Source: SVQP01 sp045603085 | GTDB lineage: Bacteria; Bacillota; Clostridia; Oscillospirales; CAG-272 | Direction: 5' to 3' | NCBI GenBank assembly: GCA_045603085.1 | Contig: JAZULL010000020.1 | Coordinates: forward strand, 1 to 16,144 | DNA length: 16,144 nt | Part shown: positions 1 to 7,799 of the stretch, piece after piece | Layout of the letters: each line of letters starts with the position of its first letter | Numbering within the stretch: position 1 is the stretch's first letter | Notes under the pieces: generated by a model | Told to the model about the DNA's origin: nothing | The model's database searches: none | Seen by the model: the letters and a program-made list of their open reading frames with translations, nothing else | Program-made: the position numbers and the translations under genes

Positions 1-20
1 TATATCGGTTTTATGATTCT

Positions 21-50
21 AAAAAGAAGCGGGGATGAATCATCCCCGCT
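21..50 (-). terminator. Intrinsic terminator of the rpmH-jag operon
   Basis: A perfect 10 bp stem (arms 28-37 and 41-50, three-base loop) lies 40 bases past the jag stop. On the minus strand the stem is followed by TCTTTTT (27-21), the usual layout of a Rho-independent terminator. It probably ends the whole minus-strand operon; the other strand has no U-run of similar quality. Confidence 0.88.
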
Positions 51-89
51 AATTCCGCAGCCCCGTCGGGCAACTTCCTTTTTTATTGA

Positions 90-782
90 TCAATACTCTT
101 CGCTAAAAGCAGCGTATTCCTCGTTCTTGCCCTTCTTGGACTGCTTTTCCTCAAGGTAAATGACGATCTTGCGGTTGTTCTCAGAGCCGATCGAGTTGGT
201 GGAAACACCCTCGATGTGCTGAATCTCGGAGTGAATGATTCTTCTCTCGTAAGGATTCATGGGCTCGAGCATAACGCTCTTCTTGTACTTGAGCACCTTC
301 TCAGCCATTCTTCTGGCCAGAGCACGCAGAGTCATCTCGCGCTTTGCGCGGTAGCCCTCCACGTCAACCGTGATCTTGACGTATTCTCTCTTGACGCCGT
401 CTTCCTTCTTGTTGGCAGCCAGGTTTGCCAGATACTGCAGAGAATCCAGCGTGTCACCGTGGTGACCGATCAGAACACCTGCGTTCTCGCCGTCGATGTT
501 GATCAGCTTGTCGTCGTTGTTGCCGTCGGACAGGGTGACGGTCAGGTCAAGACCCATGTTGGCAACCAGCTTCTGCACGAATTCAAGAGCCAGATACTCG
601 CCCTTTACCACGTAGGTGGCGCTGATCTTTGCAGGAGCGGCACCAATGCCAAACAGACCCTTCTTGGGCTCCTCCAGTACGGTATATTCAATATCCTGTG
701 CACTCGGTGCGCCGAGCTCGGCTACTGCCTTTGCAACAGCCTCCTCGACCGTCTTTGCACTTACAACTGTTTCTTTTTTCAC
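90..782 (-). CDS. jag: Jag/KhpB-like RNA-binding protein (Jag_N, KH, R3H)
   Basis: A 230 aa RNA-binding protein of the Jag/KhpB (EloR) family, which in Firmicutes binds RNA and affects cell elongation and division. Seen in sequence: a Jag_N domain (about 2-55, with the KKGLFGIG turn at 40-47), a KH domain with a GHHG form of the GxxG loop at 106-109, and an R3H domain with the Arg-x3-His signature at 180-184. The tail is charged and Lys/Glu rich. I place the start at a GTG (782-780) preceded by AAGAGGAA. A longer frame reaches upstream into yidC, but its extra N-terminus is a basic, low-complexity out-of-frame reading of the yidC tail. The gene follows yidC by 19 bases, the family's normal position, and is probably co-transcribed with it. 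KhpB is usually partnered by KhpA, which is not in this window. Confidence 0.95.
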   Translation of the reverse strand: MKKETVVSAKTVEEAVAKAVAELGAPSAQDIEYTVLEEPKKGLFGIGAAPAKISATYVVKGEYLALEFVQKLVANMGLDLTVTLSDGNNDDKLINIDGENAGVLIGHHGDTLDSLQYLANLAANKKEDGVKREYVKITVDVEGYRAKREMTLRALARRMAEKVLKYKKSVMLEPMNPYERRIIHSEIQHIEGVSTNSIGSENNRKIVIYLEEKQSKKGKNEEYAAFSEEY

Positions 783-801
783 AATGATATTCCTCTTATA
801 A

Positions 802-2610
802 TTATGAATTTTGGGAGTTGTCCTCGGACTCATTCTTCTTGTCCGATTCGTCCTTGAGAGGCTCTGCCATAGCAGGCGCTTTCTCATTCTTGGGCTCGGC
901 AGGCTCTTCGGTCTCTGCGGGAGTCTCGGGACGGCCGATATAATTGCCCTTTTCATCATACTCATCGTCGTCGATGTGATGCAGGGATCTTACGGGAGCA
1001 CCGCTCGAGCTGCCGCTGTGGCTGCCGGAGGGCTTGCTCTTGTTCTTGGAGCTCTTGCCGTACATTTCCTTCTCAGCGGCCTTGTAATCCTCCTCGGTGA
1101 ATACCGGGAAAGGCATGGCCTTCTTGAGAATAAACTGCTTGAGCGTGCCAAGCAGGCTCTTGAACATCCAGTATACACCGACTGCTGCGGGTACGATGAA
1201 TGCGATATAAACGCTCATTGCGGGCATCATGATGTCCATGATGTTGTTGGAGCAGCCCATTGCCTTGTCGTTCTCACCGGTGGTGGGCTGGTAGGTCAGC
1301 TTTCTGTTGAGCTTCATGGAGCCAAAGTATACCACGAAGGTCAGAACGGGAACGAGCAGCAGCCACCAGTAGGTTGCAAAATTGCCACCGCCCTGGAACA
1401 GAATGCCGGGGGTCAGACCGAAATTCCAGGAGCCGATACTGAAGCTGGGAATGCCGTCTGCCACGATCTGCTCGAGCGCGTCAAAGCACGCCTCGGCATT
1501 GGAGAAATACGAGAAGGTCTTCAGACTCTCGAATGCATCGATACCCTGCTCGCCAAGCTTGGAGAGGATCTCGATGGTACCTCTCTCGGAATTGAGCGAG
1601 CCGCCAAAGCCGCCTGCGGCAACAGAGGTGGTGAAATACTGGGAAATGGCGGTCGAGAAGGTCTTGGCCTGGCCCAGCACGTAGAATACGGGGTCGATAA
1701 CCACGTAATACAGCGCGAATACGATGGGCAGCTGCAAAAGCAGCGGCAAGCAACCGCTCATGGGGTTGTAGTTTTCCTTCTGATACAGCTCCTGGATCTC
1801 CTGGTTGACCTTTTGCATGGTCTGCTGGTCGTTTCTGCCGGCATAGTGCTTACGGATGGCCATTTCCTTGGGGCGGAGCTTAGCCTGCTTGATGGAGTTC
1901 TTCTGCTGCGAGATACCGAAGGGCAGCATCAGAAGCTCGATCACGATACCGAAATACAGCAGAGACAGGATATAGTTGTTGGTGCCGAAGGTCAGGTACT
2001 TGGTAGCCCACTTCAGACCAATACCGATCCACTGCAGAATGGTGTCAAGGATATTACCCTTGGCATCCAGATCCACCTCGGTCTGCATTGCCTTGACGAT
2101 GGCTGCGGCATCTTCCTTGGTCAGGCTTGCGGGGATATCGGTCTGCAGATCAGACTTAGCCCACTCGTTTGCCTGCTTGAGAATTGCCAGTGCCTCGGCA
2201 CTTGCCTCTTCCCAGCTTGCCATGACGTCAAAGCCGTCCTCTACGGACAGCGTGCTGTCAAAATTGAATTCTTTCTTTTCGCTGTTAACGTAACTTATCT
2301 TGTACTTATAGAACGTGCCGGTTTGGTTATAACCGCATGCAGCCAGGAACAGCTGACGTGCCGCATCGTTGGATTGAAGCAGGCTTGCCAGCTTCTTGGC
2401 GCCGTCCTCGCTCAAGGCAGCCTCGGGCGCGGTCTGCTCGGGAGCAGTGGTTGCTTCCTCGGTAGTGCCCTCGGTGGTGACTTCCTCAGCGGTGGTCTCC
2501 TCGGTCGCCATGACGGTCGGTACGGCAATACCGACAAGCATGACTGCCAGCATCATGCCGGCAAGCAGCTTTACAAGTACACTCTTAGCGTCTCGAATGT
2601 TCATTGTCAT
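802..2610 (-). CDS. yidC: YidC/Oxa1 family membrane protein insertase, atypical long form
   Basis: Inserts membrane proteins, alone or with SecYEG. At 602 aa it is about twice the usual Gram-positive YidC (260-290 aa). Order: signal-like helix 10-30 ending near VMA (33-35), a Thr/Glu-rich linker 36-65, a soluble, probably extracytoplasmic helical region 66-185, then the Oxa1 core with membrane segments about 211-232, 286-312, 410-432 and 455-490. The C2-type cytoplasmic hairpin is at 240-285 (LRPKEMAIRKHYAG), with a long outer loop at 313-409 and a polar Ser/Lys/Glu tail from 500. The conserved groove arginine, five residues before the TM1 proline (Arg73 in Bacillus SpoIIIJ-type proteins, Arg366 in E. 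coli), is Glu225 here, before Pro230. Start ATG at 2610, with GGGGAAGAG upstream. It lies between yidD and jag, the usual place, so it is very likely the main insertase gene despite the odd residue. Confidence 0.95.
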   Translation of the reverse strand: MTMNIRDAKSVLVKLLAGMMLAVMLVGIAVPTVMATEETTAEEVTTEGTTEEATTAPEQTAPEAALSEDGAKKLASLLQSNDAARQLFLAACGYNQTGTFYKYKISYVNSEKKEFNFDSTLSVEDGFDVMASWEEASAEALAILKQANEWAKSDLQTDIPASLTKEDAAAIVKAMQTEVDLDAKGNILDTILQWIGIGLKWATKYLTFGTNNYILSLLYFGIVIELLMLPFGISQQKNSIKQAKLRPKEMAIRKHYAGRNDQQTMQKVNQEIQELYQKENYNPMSGCLPLLLQLPIVFALYYVVIDPVFYVLGQAKTFSTAISQYFTTSVAAGGFGGSLNSERGTIEILSKLGEQGIDAFESLKTFSYFSNAEACFDALEQIVADGIPSFSIGSWNFGLTPGILFQGGGNFATYWWLLLVPVLTFVVYFGSMKLNRKLTYQPTTGENDKAMGCSNNIMDIMMPAMSVYIAFIVPAAVGVYWMFKSLLGTLKQFILKKAMPFPVFTEEDYKAAEKEMYGKSSKNKSKPSGSHSGSSSGAPVRSLHHIDDDEYDEKGNYIGRPETPAETEEPAEPKNEKAPAMAEPLKDESDKKNESEDNSQNS

Positions 2611-2730
2611 GTTTTTGTTCTCTTCCCCTTGTACCGGGAAGAATTCCTCTCACATATTTGCGAAAGCCTGCGCTTTCATTTGGTAAGTGCGCCCTCTGCG
2701 CTGTCGGAATCAGCGGACAGGGCTGTCCGA

Positions 2731-3027
2731 TCACGGATCGGACTCGTTGTCATTGGGGTCTCCCTCGTTCTTTTTCGGTTTTTTGTACCGCCATCCCATA
2801 GTTTTGAAGCCTGTCATGGGCACGGGGTCGAATCCTGCGGGACACAACGGATTGCATCGCAGAATACGCCAGGCCGTCAGAGCGCAGGCAACGACAAAGC
2901 CACGATGGGTAAATGCCTCAACGGCATAGGCAGAGCATGTAGGAGAAAACCTACACGTGGGATGCGGCTTGAGCGGAGATAAAAATTTTTGGTAAAAGCG
3001 GATCAATAAAATAAAGAGCTTTTTCAT
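2731..3027 (-). CDS. yidD: Membrane protein insertion efficiency factor YidD
   Basis: A 98 aa protein of the YidD family, a small peripheral inner-membrane protein that helps YidC-dependent insertion. It has the family hallmarks: an amphipathic N-terminus (MKKLFILLIRFYQKFLSPLK), the HPTCRFSPTCSAYA motif at 22-35, a hydrophobic helix at 42-55, and the RCNPLCPAGFDPVP motif at 57-70. The conserved cysteines are Cys25, Cys31, Cys58 and Cys62. The start is seven bases past the rnpA stop with no clear ribosome binding site, so translation is probably coupled to rnpA. An 8 bp hairpin (2725-2743) overlaps its stop codon and lacks a U-run, so it is not an evident terminator. Length and order match the family. 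Confidence 0.96.
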   Translation of the reverse strand: MKKLFILLIRFYQKFLSPLKPHPTCRFSPTCSAYAVEAFTHRGFVVACALTAWRILRCNPLCPAGFDPVPMTGFKTMGWRYKKPKKNEGDPNDNESDP

Positions 3028-3033
3028 CGGGGG

Positions 3034-3411
3034 TTACTTTTGGACCATTTCCAGTTTTTGCATGGCAAATGCCAGATCGGCGTACACGTCGCGCGAGCTC
3101 TTGCCTGCAATTTCCGGCTTGGCACTGATGACGATCAGATATCCCGTTTTGATGCTCTTGCGCTTGCAAAGCTCCCTGTACGCCGCGCGGATGATGCGCT
3201 TGGCGCGGTTGCGTCCGACCGCTCCGCCCACCTTTTTGGTGACCGAGAGTCCCAGTCTGTTGACGTATTTCTTTTCGGGATGTGCAAGCATCAGCTTTTT
3301 GGCGGCATAATCCTTGAGCACGTAGACGGCAACCGTCTTGCCCACGAATCGTCCACCCTTTCTGAACGCCTTCAGATACAGGTGATTTTCTTTAATTGCG
3401 GTTTCCTTCAC
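3034..3411 (-). CDS. rnpA: Ribonuclease P protein component
   Basis: The 125 aa protein subunit of RNase P, which aids the catalytic RNA in removing tRNA 5' leaders. The RNR signature is clear: KKVGGAVGRNRAKRIIRAAYRE at about 59-80, with Arg67-Asn68-Arg69 at its centre. The aromatic/basic N-terminal part (FRKGGRFVGK, 16-25) that lines the leader-binding cleft is also present. Start is a GTG (3411-3409) with AAGGGGG eight bases upstream. It sits between rpmH and yidD as in most bacteria. A candidate terminator/attenuator lies between it and rpmH, which could lower its level relative to L34. Only its spelling is slightly unusual (GTG start). Confidence 0.97.
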   Translation of the reverse strand: MKETAIKENHLYLKAFRKGGRFVGKTVAVYVLKDYAAKKLMLAHPEKKYVNRLGLSVTKKVGGAVGRNRAKRIIRAAYRELCKRKSIKTGYLIVISAKPEIAGKSSRDVYADLAFAMQKLEMVQK

Positions 3412-3532
3412 CCTGTATGCCCCCTTGTCCTGTGTCTTTTGTGTTTACGATGCTTTCCGTAGTGTTTGTGTTGTTTTGGTATGTGTTGTTTTGGCGCGGA
3501 TATCAGATCCGCAATTTTTCAAAGCCGTGACA

Positions 3533-3595
3533 AAGAAAAACCCCGATGACTAAACAAAACGAAATGAGTGATGTGTAGGCCATCGGCGGTTTTTA
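3533..3595 (-). terminator. Putative partial terminator between rpmH and rnpA
   Basis: Arms 3581-3592 and 3538-3548 pair (AAACCGCCGATG with CATCGGGGTTT, one bulge) around a 32-base loop, and the minus-strand transcript then continues TTTTTCTTTG. This looks like an intrinsic terminator or attenuator placed just after rpmH, letting L34 be made in excess of RnpA. The long loop and the bulge make it weaker than a textbook case. Confidence 0.5.
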
Positions 3596-3618
3596 TGTGT
3601 GATCCTCGTTTACGAAAA

Positions 3619-3753
3619 TCAGTATGTCAGTCTCTTTCTGCCCTTTGCACGACGTCTCTTCAAAACGTTTCTGCCGTCAGCAGTCTTCATTCTCTTTCTG
3701 AAGCCGTGCTCCTTCTTTCTCTGACGCTTTTTAGGTTGATAAGTTCTAAGCAT
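3619..3753 (-). CDS. rpmH: 50S ribosomal protein L34
   Basis: A 44 aa, very basic protein that is plainly L34. It starts MLRTYQPKKRQRKKEHGF, continues with the conserved RKRMKTADGRNVLKRRRAKG block, and ends RKRLTY. The start ATG (3753-3751) is preceded by a near-perfect AAGGAGGTG eight bases upstream. It is the first gene of the minus-strand operon rpmH-rnpA-yidD-yidC-jag and is read from the strong promoter at 3835-3864. Length and composition match the family exactly. The usual divergent or upstream dnaA is missing; a MATE pump gene takes that place. Confidence 0.97.
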   Translation of the reverse strand: MLRTYQPKKRQRKKEHGFRKRMKTADGRNVLKRRRAKGRKRLTY

Positions 3754-3834
3754 GTTTGGCACCTCCTTGCTGATTCATATCGGAAGCGTATCGTTCACAG
3801 CCGACATTTTCGCTTTTACACAATGACATCATAT

Positions 3835-3864
3835 ATTATAAACACAAAACACGTGAATTGTCAA
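3835..3864 (-). promoter_or_regulatory. Sigma-A promoter of the rpmH operon
   Basis: Read on the minus strand: a perfect -35 TTGACA (3864-3859), an 18 base spacer and a perfect -10 TATAAT (3840-3835), with AT-rich sequence further upstream that could act as an UP element. It lies about 80 bases before the rpmH start, leaving a leader of about 75 bases. Confidence 0.85.
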
Positions 3865-3897
3865 GTGTTTTTTTAAAATTTAATAACTTTTTTCCAT

Positions 3898-5364
3898 TTA
3901 TATATCCTCTGCTCGGATAATCGGGCCGTCAAGAGGAATTTTGCGGATGGTTCTATGCCACAAAACGGCAAAAAACGTGATACATGCGAGAATGGACATC
4001 AGCTCCGAGATGGGGAATGCCCACCAGATGGCCTCCAGCCCGCCGCCAAAGTTGGCCAGCAGATACGCCGCGGGCAGCAGCACCACCAGCTGACGCGCAA
4101 TGGACACGAACATGGAATAAATGCTCTTGCCGAATGCCTGGAACACGCTTGAGAGCGTGATGGACGCGCCCGCCAGCATAAAGCTCAGCGAAATGGTGCG
4201 CAGGGCCTTGATGCCGACGGTCATTTCCACAGACCCCTCGGTGATATTGAAAATGCTCATCATCTGCATCGGGAAGACCTGCATGATCAAAAGCCCCAGC
4301 GACATAATGCCCACGGCAAGCAGCGCGGCCACGACGGTGACGCGCACGATGCGGCGTCGCTTTTGCGCGCCGTAGTTATAGCTGACGATGGGGATCAGAC
4401 CGTTGGTCAGACCGAACACCGGCATAAACACAAAGCTTTGCAGCTTGAAATACACACCCAGCACGTTCTGCGCGGCGGTGGTGAGTGCGCCAAAGCTGTT
4501 GAAGATCAGATTCAGACCGCCCGTCATGACCGAGCCGATCGAGCCCATGATGATCGAGGGCGCGCCGATCCCGATGATTTCCTTGATCAGCTTGCCGCCG
4601 GGACGGAAACCGCGGAAGGTCAGATGAATATCCTTGTTGCAATAGTGATTGAGCAGGATGCCGAAGATGGCGGACACGATCTGGCCTGCCACGGTGGCAA
4701 TTGCCGCACCCGCAACACCCCAGCCCATACCGAAGGGCATGACGATCACGCCGTCGAACAGGGGGGTTCCCTTCTCCAGGATCAAAAACGGGTCAAGCAC
4801 GATATTGATGATCGCGCCAAGTCCCTGGGTATACATGGACAGCGTGGTCTTGCCGGTGGATTGCATCAGCTTTTCGATCATGAGCTGTGCGCACGAGCCA
4901 AACGAGAAGATCAGGCAGATGGACAGATAGGTCGTACCCGCCTCGACCACGGCGGGGTCGGATTGGTTCATCAGCTGCATGAACGGCTTTACCGCAAACA
5001 ATCCCAGCAGCAAAAACAGAATATAACTGCAAGCCGAGAGAAACATGCCGTTTGCCGCAATGGCATCGGCGGTTTTACGGTCCTTACGGCCAAGACTGCG
5101 CGCAATCAGCGCATTGACGCCCACACCCATGCCAACGCCGACCGCGATCTGCAGATTCTGCACGATAAACGCGATGGCCAACGCCGCAACCGCGGGCGAG
5201 GACTCCAGCCCCTCGTAAGGTATATGGGAAACGAACATGGTGTCCACCACGTTGTAAAGCGCCTGCACCAGCATAGACGCGATCATGGGCAGGGACATGG
5301 TGATCAGTAGCTTGCCGACCGGCATGGTACCCATTTTATTTTCTTTTACGGTTTTTTCGGACAA
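3898..5364 (-). CDS. MATE family efflux transporter
   Basis: A 488 aa polytopic membrane protein of the MATE (multidrug and toxin extrusion) family, which exports drugs or metabolites using a Na+ or H+ gradient. The N-lobe opens with the typical MGTMPVGKLLITMSLPMIASMLVQALYNVVDTMFV pattern in shortened form at about 11-45, followed by VGVNALIARSLG (about 81-92); the second lobe repeats the plan from about 250 (GAPSIIMGSIGSVM). About 12 hydrophobic helices can be counted. The start is a TTG (5364-5362) with AAGGAA eight bases upstream; an in-frame ATG ten codons on has a weaker site. It has its own promoter (5410-5438). No neighbouring regulator and no clear terminator were seen before the rpmH promoter. 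Substrate cannot be told from sequence; NorM- or DinF-like subfamily is not decided. Confidence 0.93.
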   Translation of the reverse strand: MSEKTVKENKMGTMPVGKLLITMSLPMIASMLVQALYNVVDTMFVSHIPYEGLESSPAVAALAIAFIVQNLQIAVGVGMGVGVNALIARSLGRKDRKTADAIAANGMFLSACSYILFLLLGLFAVKPFMQLMNQSDPAVVEAGTTYLSICLIFSFGSCAQLMIEKLMQSTGKTTLSMYTQGLGAIINIVLDPFLILEKGTPLFDGVIVMPFGMGWGVAGAAIATVAGQIVSAIFGILLNHYCNKDIHLTFRGFRPGGKLIKEIIGIGAPSIIMGSIGSVMTGGLNLIFNSFGALTTAAQNVLGVYFKLQSFVFMPVFGLTNGLIPIVSYNYGAQKRRRIVRVTVVAALLAVGIMSLGLLIMQVFPMQMMSIFNITEGSVEMTVGIKALRTISLSFMLAGASITLSSVFQAFGKSIYSMFVSIARQLVVLLPAAYLLANFGGGLEAIWWAFPISELMSILACITFFAVLWHRTIRKIPLDGPIIRAEDI

Positions 5365-5409
5365 TCTTTGAGTTCCTTCGTCTTTCTTTGAAATTTCACA
5401 CTGAACCGT

Positions 5410-5438
5410 ATTATACCATAAGATCCCCCTGCGGTCAA
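5410..5438 (-). promoter_or_regulatory. Sigma-A promoter of the MATE gene
   Basis: Minus-strand reading: -35 TTGACC (5438-5433), spacer of 17, perfect -10 TATAAT (5415-5410), roughly 46 bases before the TTG start. The rest of the 5365-5519 gap shows no other recognisable gene or site. Confidence 0.8.
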
Positions 5439-5510
5439 CCTGCCCGCGGCATTTTCAGCGAAACACATCACCCGCCGCACCGCGCTCCCACGCGATTTGG
5501 ACAAAATGCG

Positions 5511-5544
5511 ACGCAAAACAACAGCCGCGGCATGCCGCGGCTGT
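5511..5544 (-). terminator. Terminator of the sigma/anti-sigma operon
   Basis: A GC-rich palindrome with 11 bp arms (5520-5530 and 5534-5544 around CATG-centred symmetry) lies 12 bases past the stop of the 540 aa gene. On the minus strand it is followed by GTTTTGCG, a short U-run. Hairpin strength is high, U-run moderate. Confidence 0.75.
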
Positions 5545-5555
5545 TAAAGAAAGTT

Positions 5556-7178
5556 TTATTGGATGTGTTCGGTCAAAAAGACGGTCAGCCAAACGCCATG
5601 CCCCCACCGTTGCCCGTCACTTTCCGTGTAATACGAGGCGGAGCATTCCAGGGCCATTCTGCCGTCCGGCGCGATCACAACCCGCTCGATCTCATAGGAT
5701 GCATCCTGACCTTGGGCATAATATGCCAGAATCGAGGACTCCACGTAAGAGATCACCTCATCGGGAATGGGCTGTGCATTTCGCAGCGCGCCGACGTACC
5801 CCAGATAATAACAGATAATGTTTCCGTATGGATCTATTAATATCTCAATTTCATCAGAAGACGGATACTCTCCCACGTATCTGATATACGAGAAGATAAG
5901 TGTGCCGTCTGAAAACGTTTCAGATTCTTGTTCGCGGTAAGCCTGTGGATCGGACACGACCTGAGCCAACACATCCTGTGCAATCTGCCGTTGCGATCCT
6001 TTCTCGTCCGTTTCAAACATCTCGTTGTAGTTGGAAAAATGCATGCATTCTCCCGTTTCACAGTCGATCCATGCCTTCACTCGCCCCGAGTCGCCTTGAT
6101 ACTCATGCCTTGCCTGCCAAGTAGCGCTCGCAGTTCGGGATTGCTTATATGCAAGCTCATATTCCACGCCCTGCACCGTCAGCGTCACGGTCTGCGGAGC
6201 GTCCGGGTCCTGATATACCCTATTCGACCAGACCTGTTCCACCATGCCCGTGGACATTCCGGGAGAATCCGAAACACCGGTCACAGCATATTCGGGTCTT
6301 TGCACAAATGCCCCGAACTCGGTATCCGACCATGCAAACCTGGGGTAAGGATCAGCCGGAGGCAACAGCTTGGAGACGGTCAGATTTGCGAGCAGCTGTC
6401 TTGTGTCCACCGTGTCGGCATTGGCAACGCAATATCGGATCTCAACCACCATACCGTCAAGCTCGCCCCACCACGTGATCATATCTCCCGTACCCGAGGC
6501 ATGCGGCTCTCGGGTTTCGGTATGCAGCGTCAGACGGCCATCCGACGTGGAAATCGGGCTGTCAAGCAGATTTTTCTTGCGCACCTCTCTCTTGATGGAT
6601 TTCAGATGCGCGTTGGGATCGTCCTCGTTCAGGAAAATGCGATGGCTGACCCAATCCCCGTTTTCGGCGTCGATCGATACCGAAAACAGATCGTACGGCT
6701 CTTCGGTCGATACACTTGTGCTGATGACATGCGACATATAGGTCACCTCGCCGTCGATGATCCATGCATAGGGCATACTCTCTGTAAGCGCCACAAAATC
6801 GATCAACCCCTGACGGTCCTCAACTCCATAGGCATTGAGGCCTTGCAAATATACCGCCAGCTCTTGCTCGTCCTCGCAATCGATCATCTCGCGCATTTTC
6901 TCAAATTCCTGCATACTGCGCACTTCGATGGAAAGCGTGGGAATAAGAGGTGGGTACTCTTGCGGCATAAGTATTGAAGGCAGTATCAGCATAGCCCACA
7001 TCCCTACGGGAACAAGGCCGGCAAGACACAGCGCGATACAAGCCGCCACGGCAAGCCTGCGCCACGCGCGACGCTTGGTTGCCCTTTTTTGTGCCAGACG
7101 CTGATCCATGGCACGGAATTTCTCCAAAATACGGTCGTCGATCTCGCCGATTGCTTCAAAAAATTGCTCTTTATTCAT
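5556..7178 (-). CDS. Probable membrane-anchored anti-sigma factor with large extracytoplasmic domain
   Basis: A 540 aa protein: a cytoplasmic N-terminus of about 40 residues (NKEQFFEAIGEIDDRILEKF, then a basic stretch), one membrane helix at about 42-66, and a large, probably extracytoplasmic region to the end. The start ATG overlaps the stop of the upstream ECF sigma gene (ATGA), so the two are translationally coupled. In Clostridia the companion of an ECF factor with this N-terminal pattern is usually an anti-sigma factor holding the sigma factor at the membrane; that role is inferred from arrangement and topology. I recognise no catalytic motif or named domain in the outer region, which is acidic and rich in Tyr and Trp, with beta-like segments. 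It could sense a cell-envelope ligand. No signal for a lipobox. Ended by the hairpin at 5520-5544. Confidence 0.75.
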   Translation of the reverse strand: MNKEQFFEAIGEIDDRILEKFRAMDQRLAQKRATKRRAWRRLAVAACIALCLAGLVPVGMWAMLILPSILMPQEYPPLIPTLSIEVRSMQEFEKMREMIDCEDEQELAVYLQGLNAYGVEDRQGLIDFVALTESMPYAWIIDGEVTYMSHVISTSVSTEEPYDLFSVSIDAENGDWVSHRIFLNEDDPNAHLKSIKREVRKKNLLDSPISTSDGRLTLHTETREPHASGTGDMITWWGELDGMVVEIRYCVANADTVDTRQLLANLTVSKLLPPADPYPRFAWSDTEFGAFVQRPEYAVTGVSDSPGMSTGMVEQVWSNRVYQDPDAPQTVTLTVQGVEYELAYKQSRTASATWQARHEYQGDSGRVKAWIDCETGECMHFSNYNEMFETDEKGSQRQIAQDVLAQVVSDPQAYREQESETFSDGTLIFSYIRYVGEYPSSDEIEILIDPYGNIICYYLGYVGALRNAQPIPDEVISYVESSILAYYAQGQDASYEIERVVIAPDGRMALECSASYYTESDGQRWGHGVWLTVFLTEHIQ

Positions 7179-7762
7179 ACGTCCACGCCCTCTCTTTCCA
7201 GCAGAATGCGAAGCTCGCGTCTGATCTCGGCAAGCTCCTTATTGACAAGAGATACACTGCAATCCAGACGCTTTGCCACCTGCGGCACGGTCAGCGAAAA
7301 GAAATATCTTGCCACAAAGACGTACATACGACGCTCGGTCGTACGCTCCAGATACTCGGTCACAATGCGGGCAACCGTTGCGGATTGCAGATCGCGCTCA
7401 ACGCCATGTGAGTCCGGCAGAAACTCCTGTACCTCGTCTAAGGGGCGACACGCTTCCCGCGGCACACGCTTTTGCCTCGCCGCCGCACGGTGGCGGTTGA
7501 GCGAGAGGTTGCGCGTGATCTTGGCTAAGAATGCATGAAAGATCTGCGGACGCTGGGGCGGAATGGTATTCCATGTTTTGAGATAGGTGTCCTGCAGGCA
7601 TTCCTCGGCATCCTGCTCGTTGGCCAGAATACTATAGGCGACAGTGTGCAGATATTCGCAATATTTTTTGTCGGTCTCAGCAATCGCGCGCTCTTCTCTG
7701 GCAAAGTACAGATCAATGATCTGCTCGTCACTGAGCACGCTCTCGCGTTTTCTTTGATTCAT
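7175..7762 (-). CDS. ECF-type RNA polymerase sigma factor (sigma-70 family)
   Basis: A 195 aa sigma factor with only regions 2 and 4, so an extracytoplasmic function type. Region 2 is about 30-95, including the core-binding and -10 recognition helix AEECLQDTYLKTWNTIP (52-68) and FHAFLAKITRNLSLNRHR (75-92). Region 4 is about 145-190, with the helix-turn-helix TVPQVAKRLDCSVSLVNKEL and a closing RRELRILLEREG. ATG start is preceded by AAGGAGGTG. It overlaps the downstream anti-sigma-like gene by four bases. A housekeeping-type promoter (7842-7870) and an imperfect dyad (7800-7822) lie upstream. Its regulon and signal cannot be deduced. The short N-terminal lead (MNQRKRESVLSDEQ) is typical of the family as found in Clostridia. 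Confidence 0.92.
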   Translation of the reverse strand: MNQRKRESVLSDEQIIDLYFAREERAIAETDKKYCEYLHTVAYSILANEQDAEECLQDTYLKTWNTIPPQRPQIFHAFLAKITRNLSLNRHRAAARQKRVPREACRPLDEVQEFLPDSHGVERDLQSATVARIVTEYLERTTERRMYVFVARYFFSLTVPQVAKRLDCSVSLVNKELAEIRRELRILLEREGVDV

Positions 7763-7799
7763 ATCGCACCTCCTTCGTAATATCTCTTCACCTATAAAG

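Noticed and set aside
783..965. Longer N-terminus for jag
   Set aside because: It would overlap the yidC tail and reads as low-complexity basic sequence. The GTG at 782 has a good AAGAGGAA site and begins directly with the Jag_N domain.
811..2982. Plus-strand open frame of 723 codons antisense to yidC and yidD
   Set aside because: It overlaps two well-supported conserved genes, has Gly/Leu/His-rich low-sense composition, no ribosome site and no family resemblance. It arises from codon bias of the true genes.
3497..3513. Hairpin GCGGAT/ATCCGC in the rnpA leader as a terminator
   Set aside because: A T-run follows only on the plus strand, where no gene ends; on the minus strand nothing supports termination.
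3400..3900. oriC with DnaA boxes
   Set aside because: No TTATCCACA-like clusters and no dnaA, only AT-rich promoter sequence.
4363..5310. Plus-strand frame of 315 codons antisense to the MATE gene
   Set aside because: Composition heavy in His, Asp, Gly and Arg without any domain; the MATE frame explains the DNA.
5928..6977. Plus-strand frame of 349 codons antisense to the anti-sigma-like gene
   Set aside because: No start signals and no recognisable domain, while the other strand has an overlapping sigma/partner pair.
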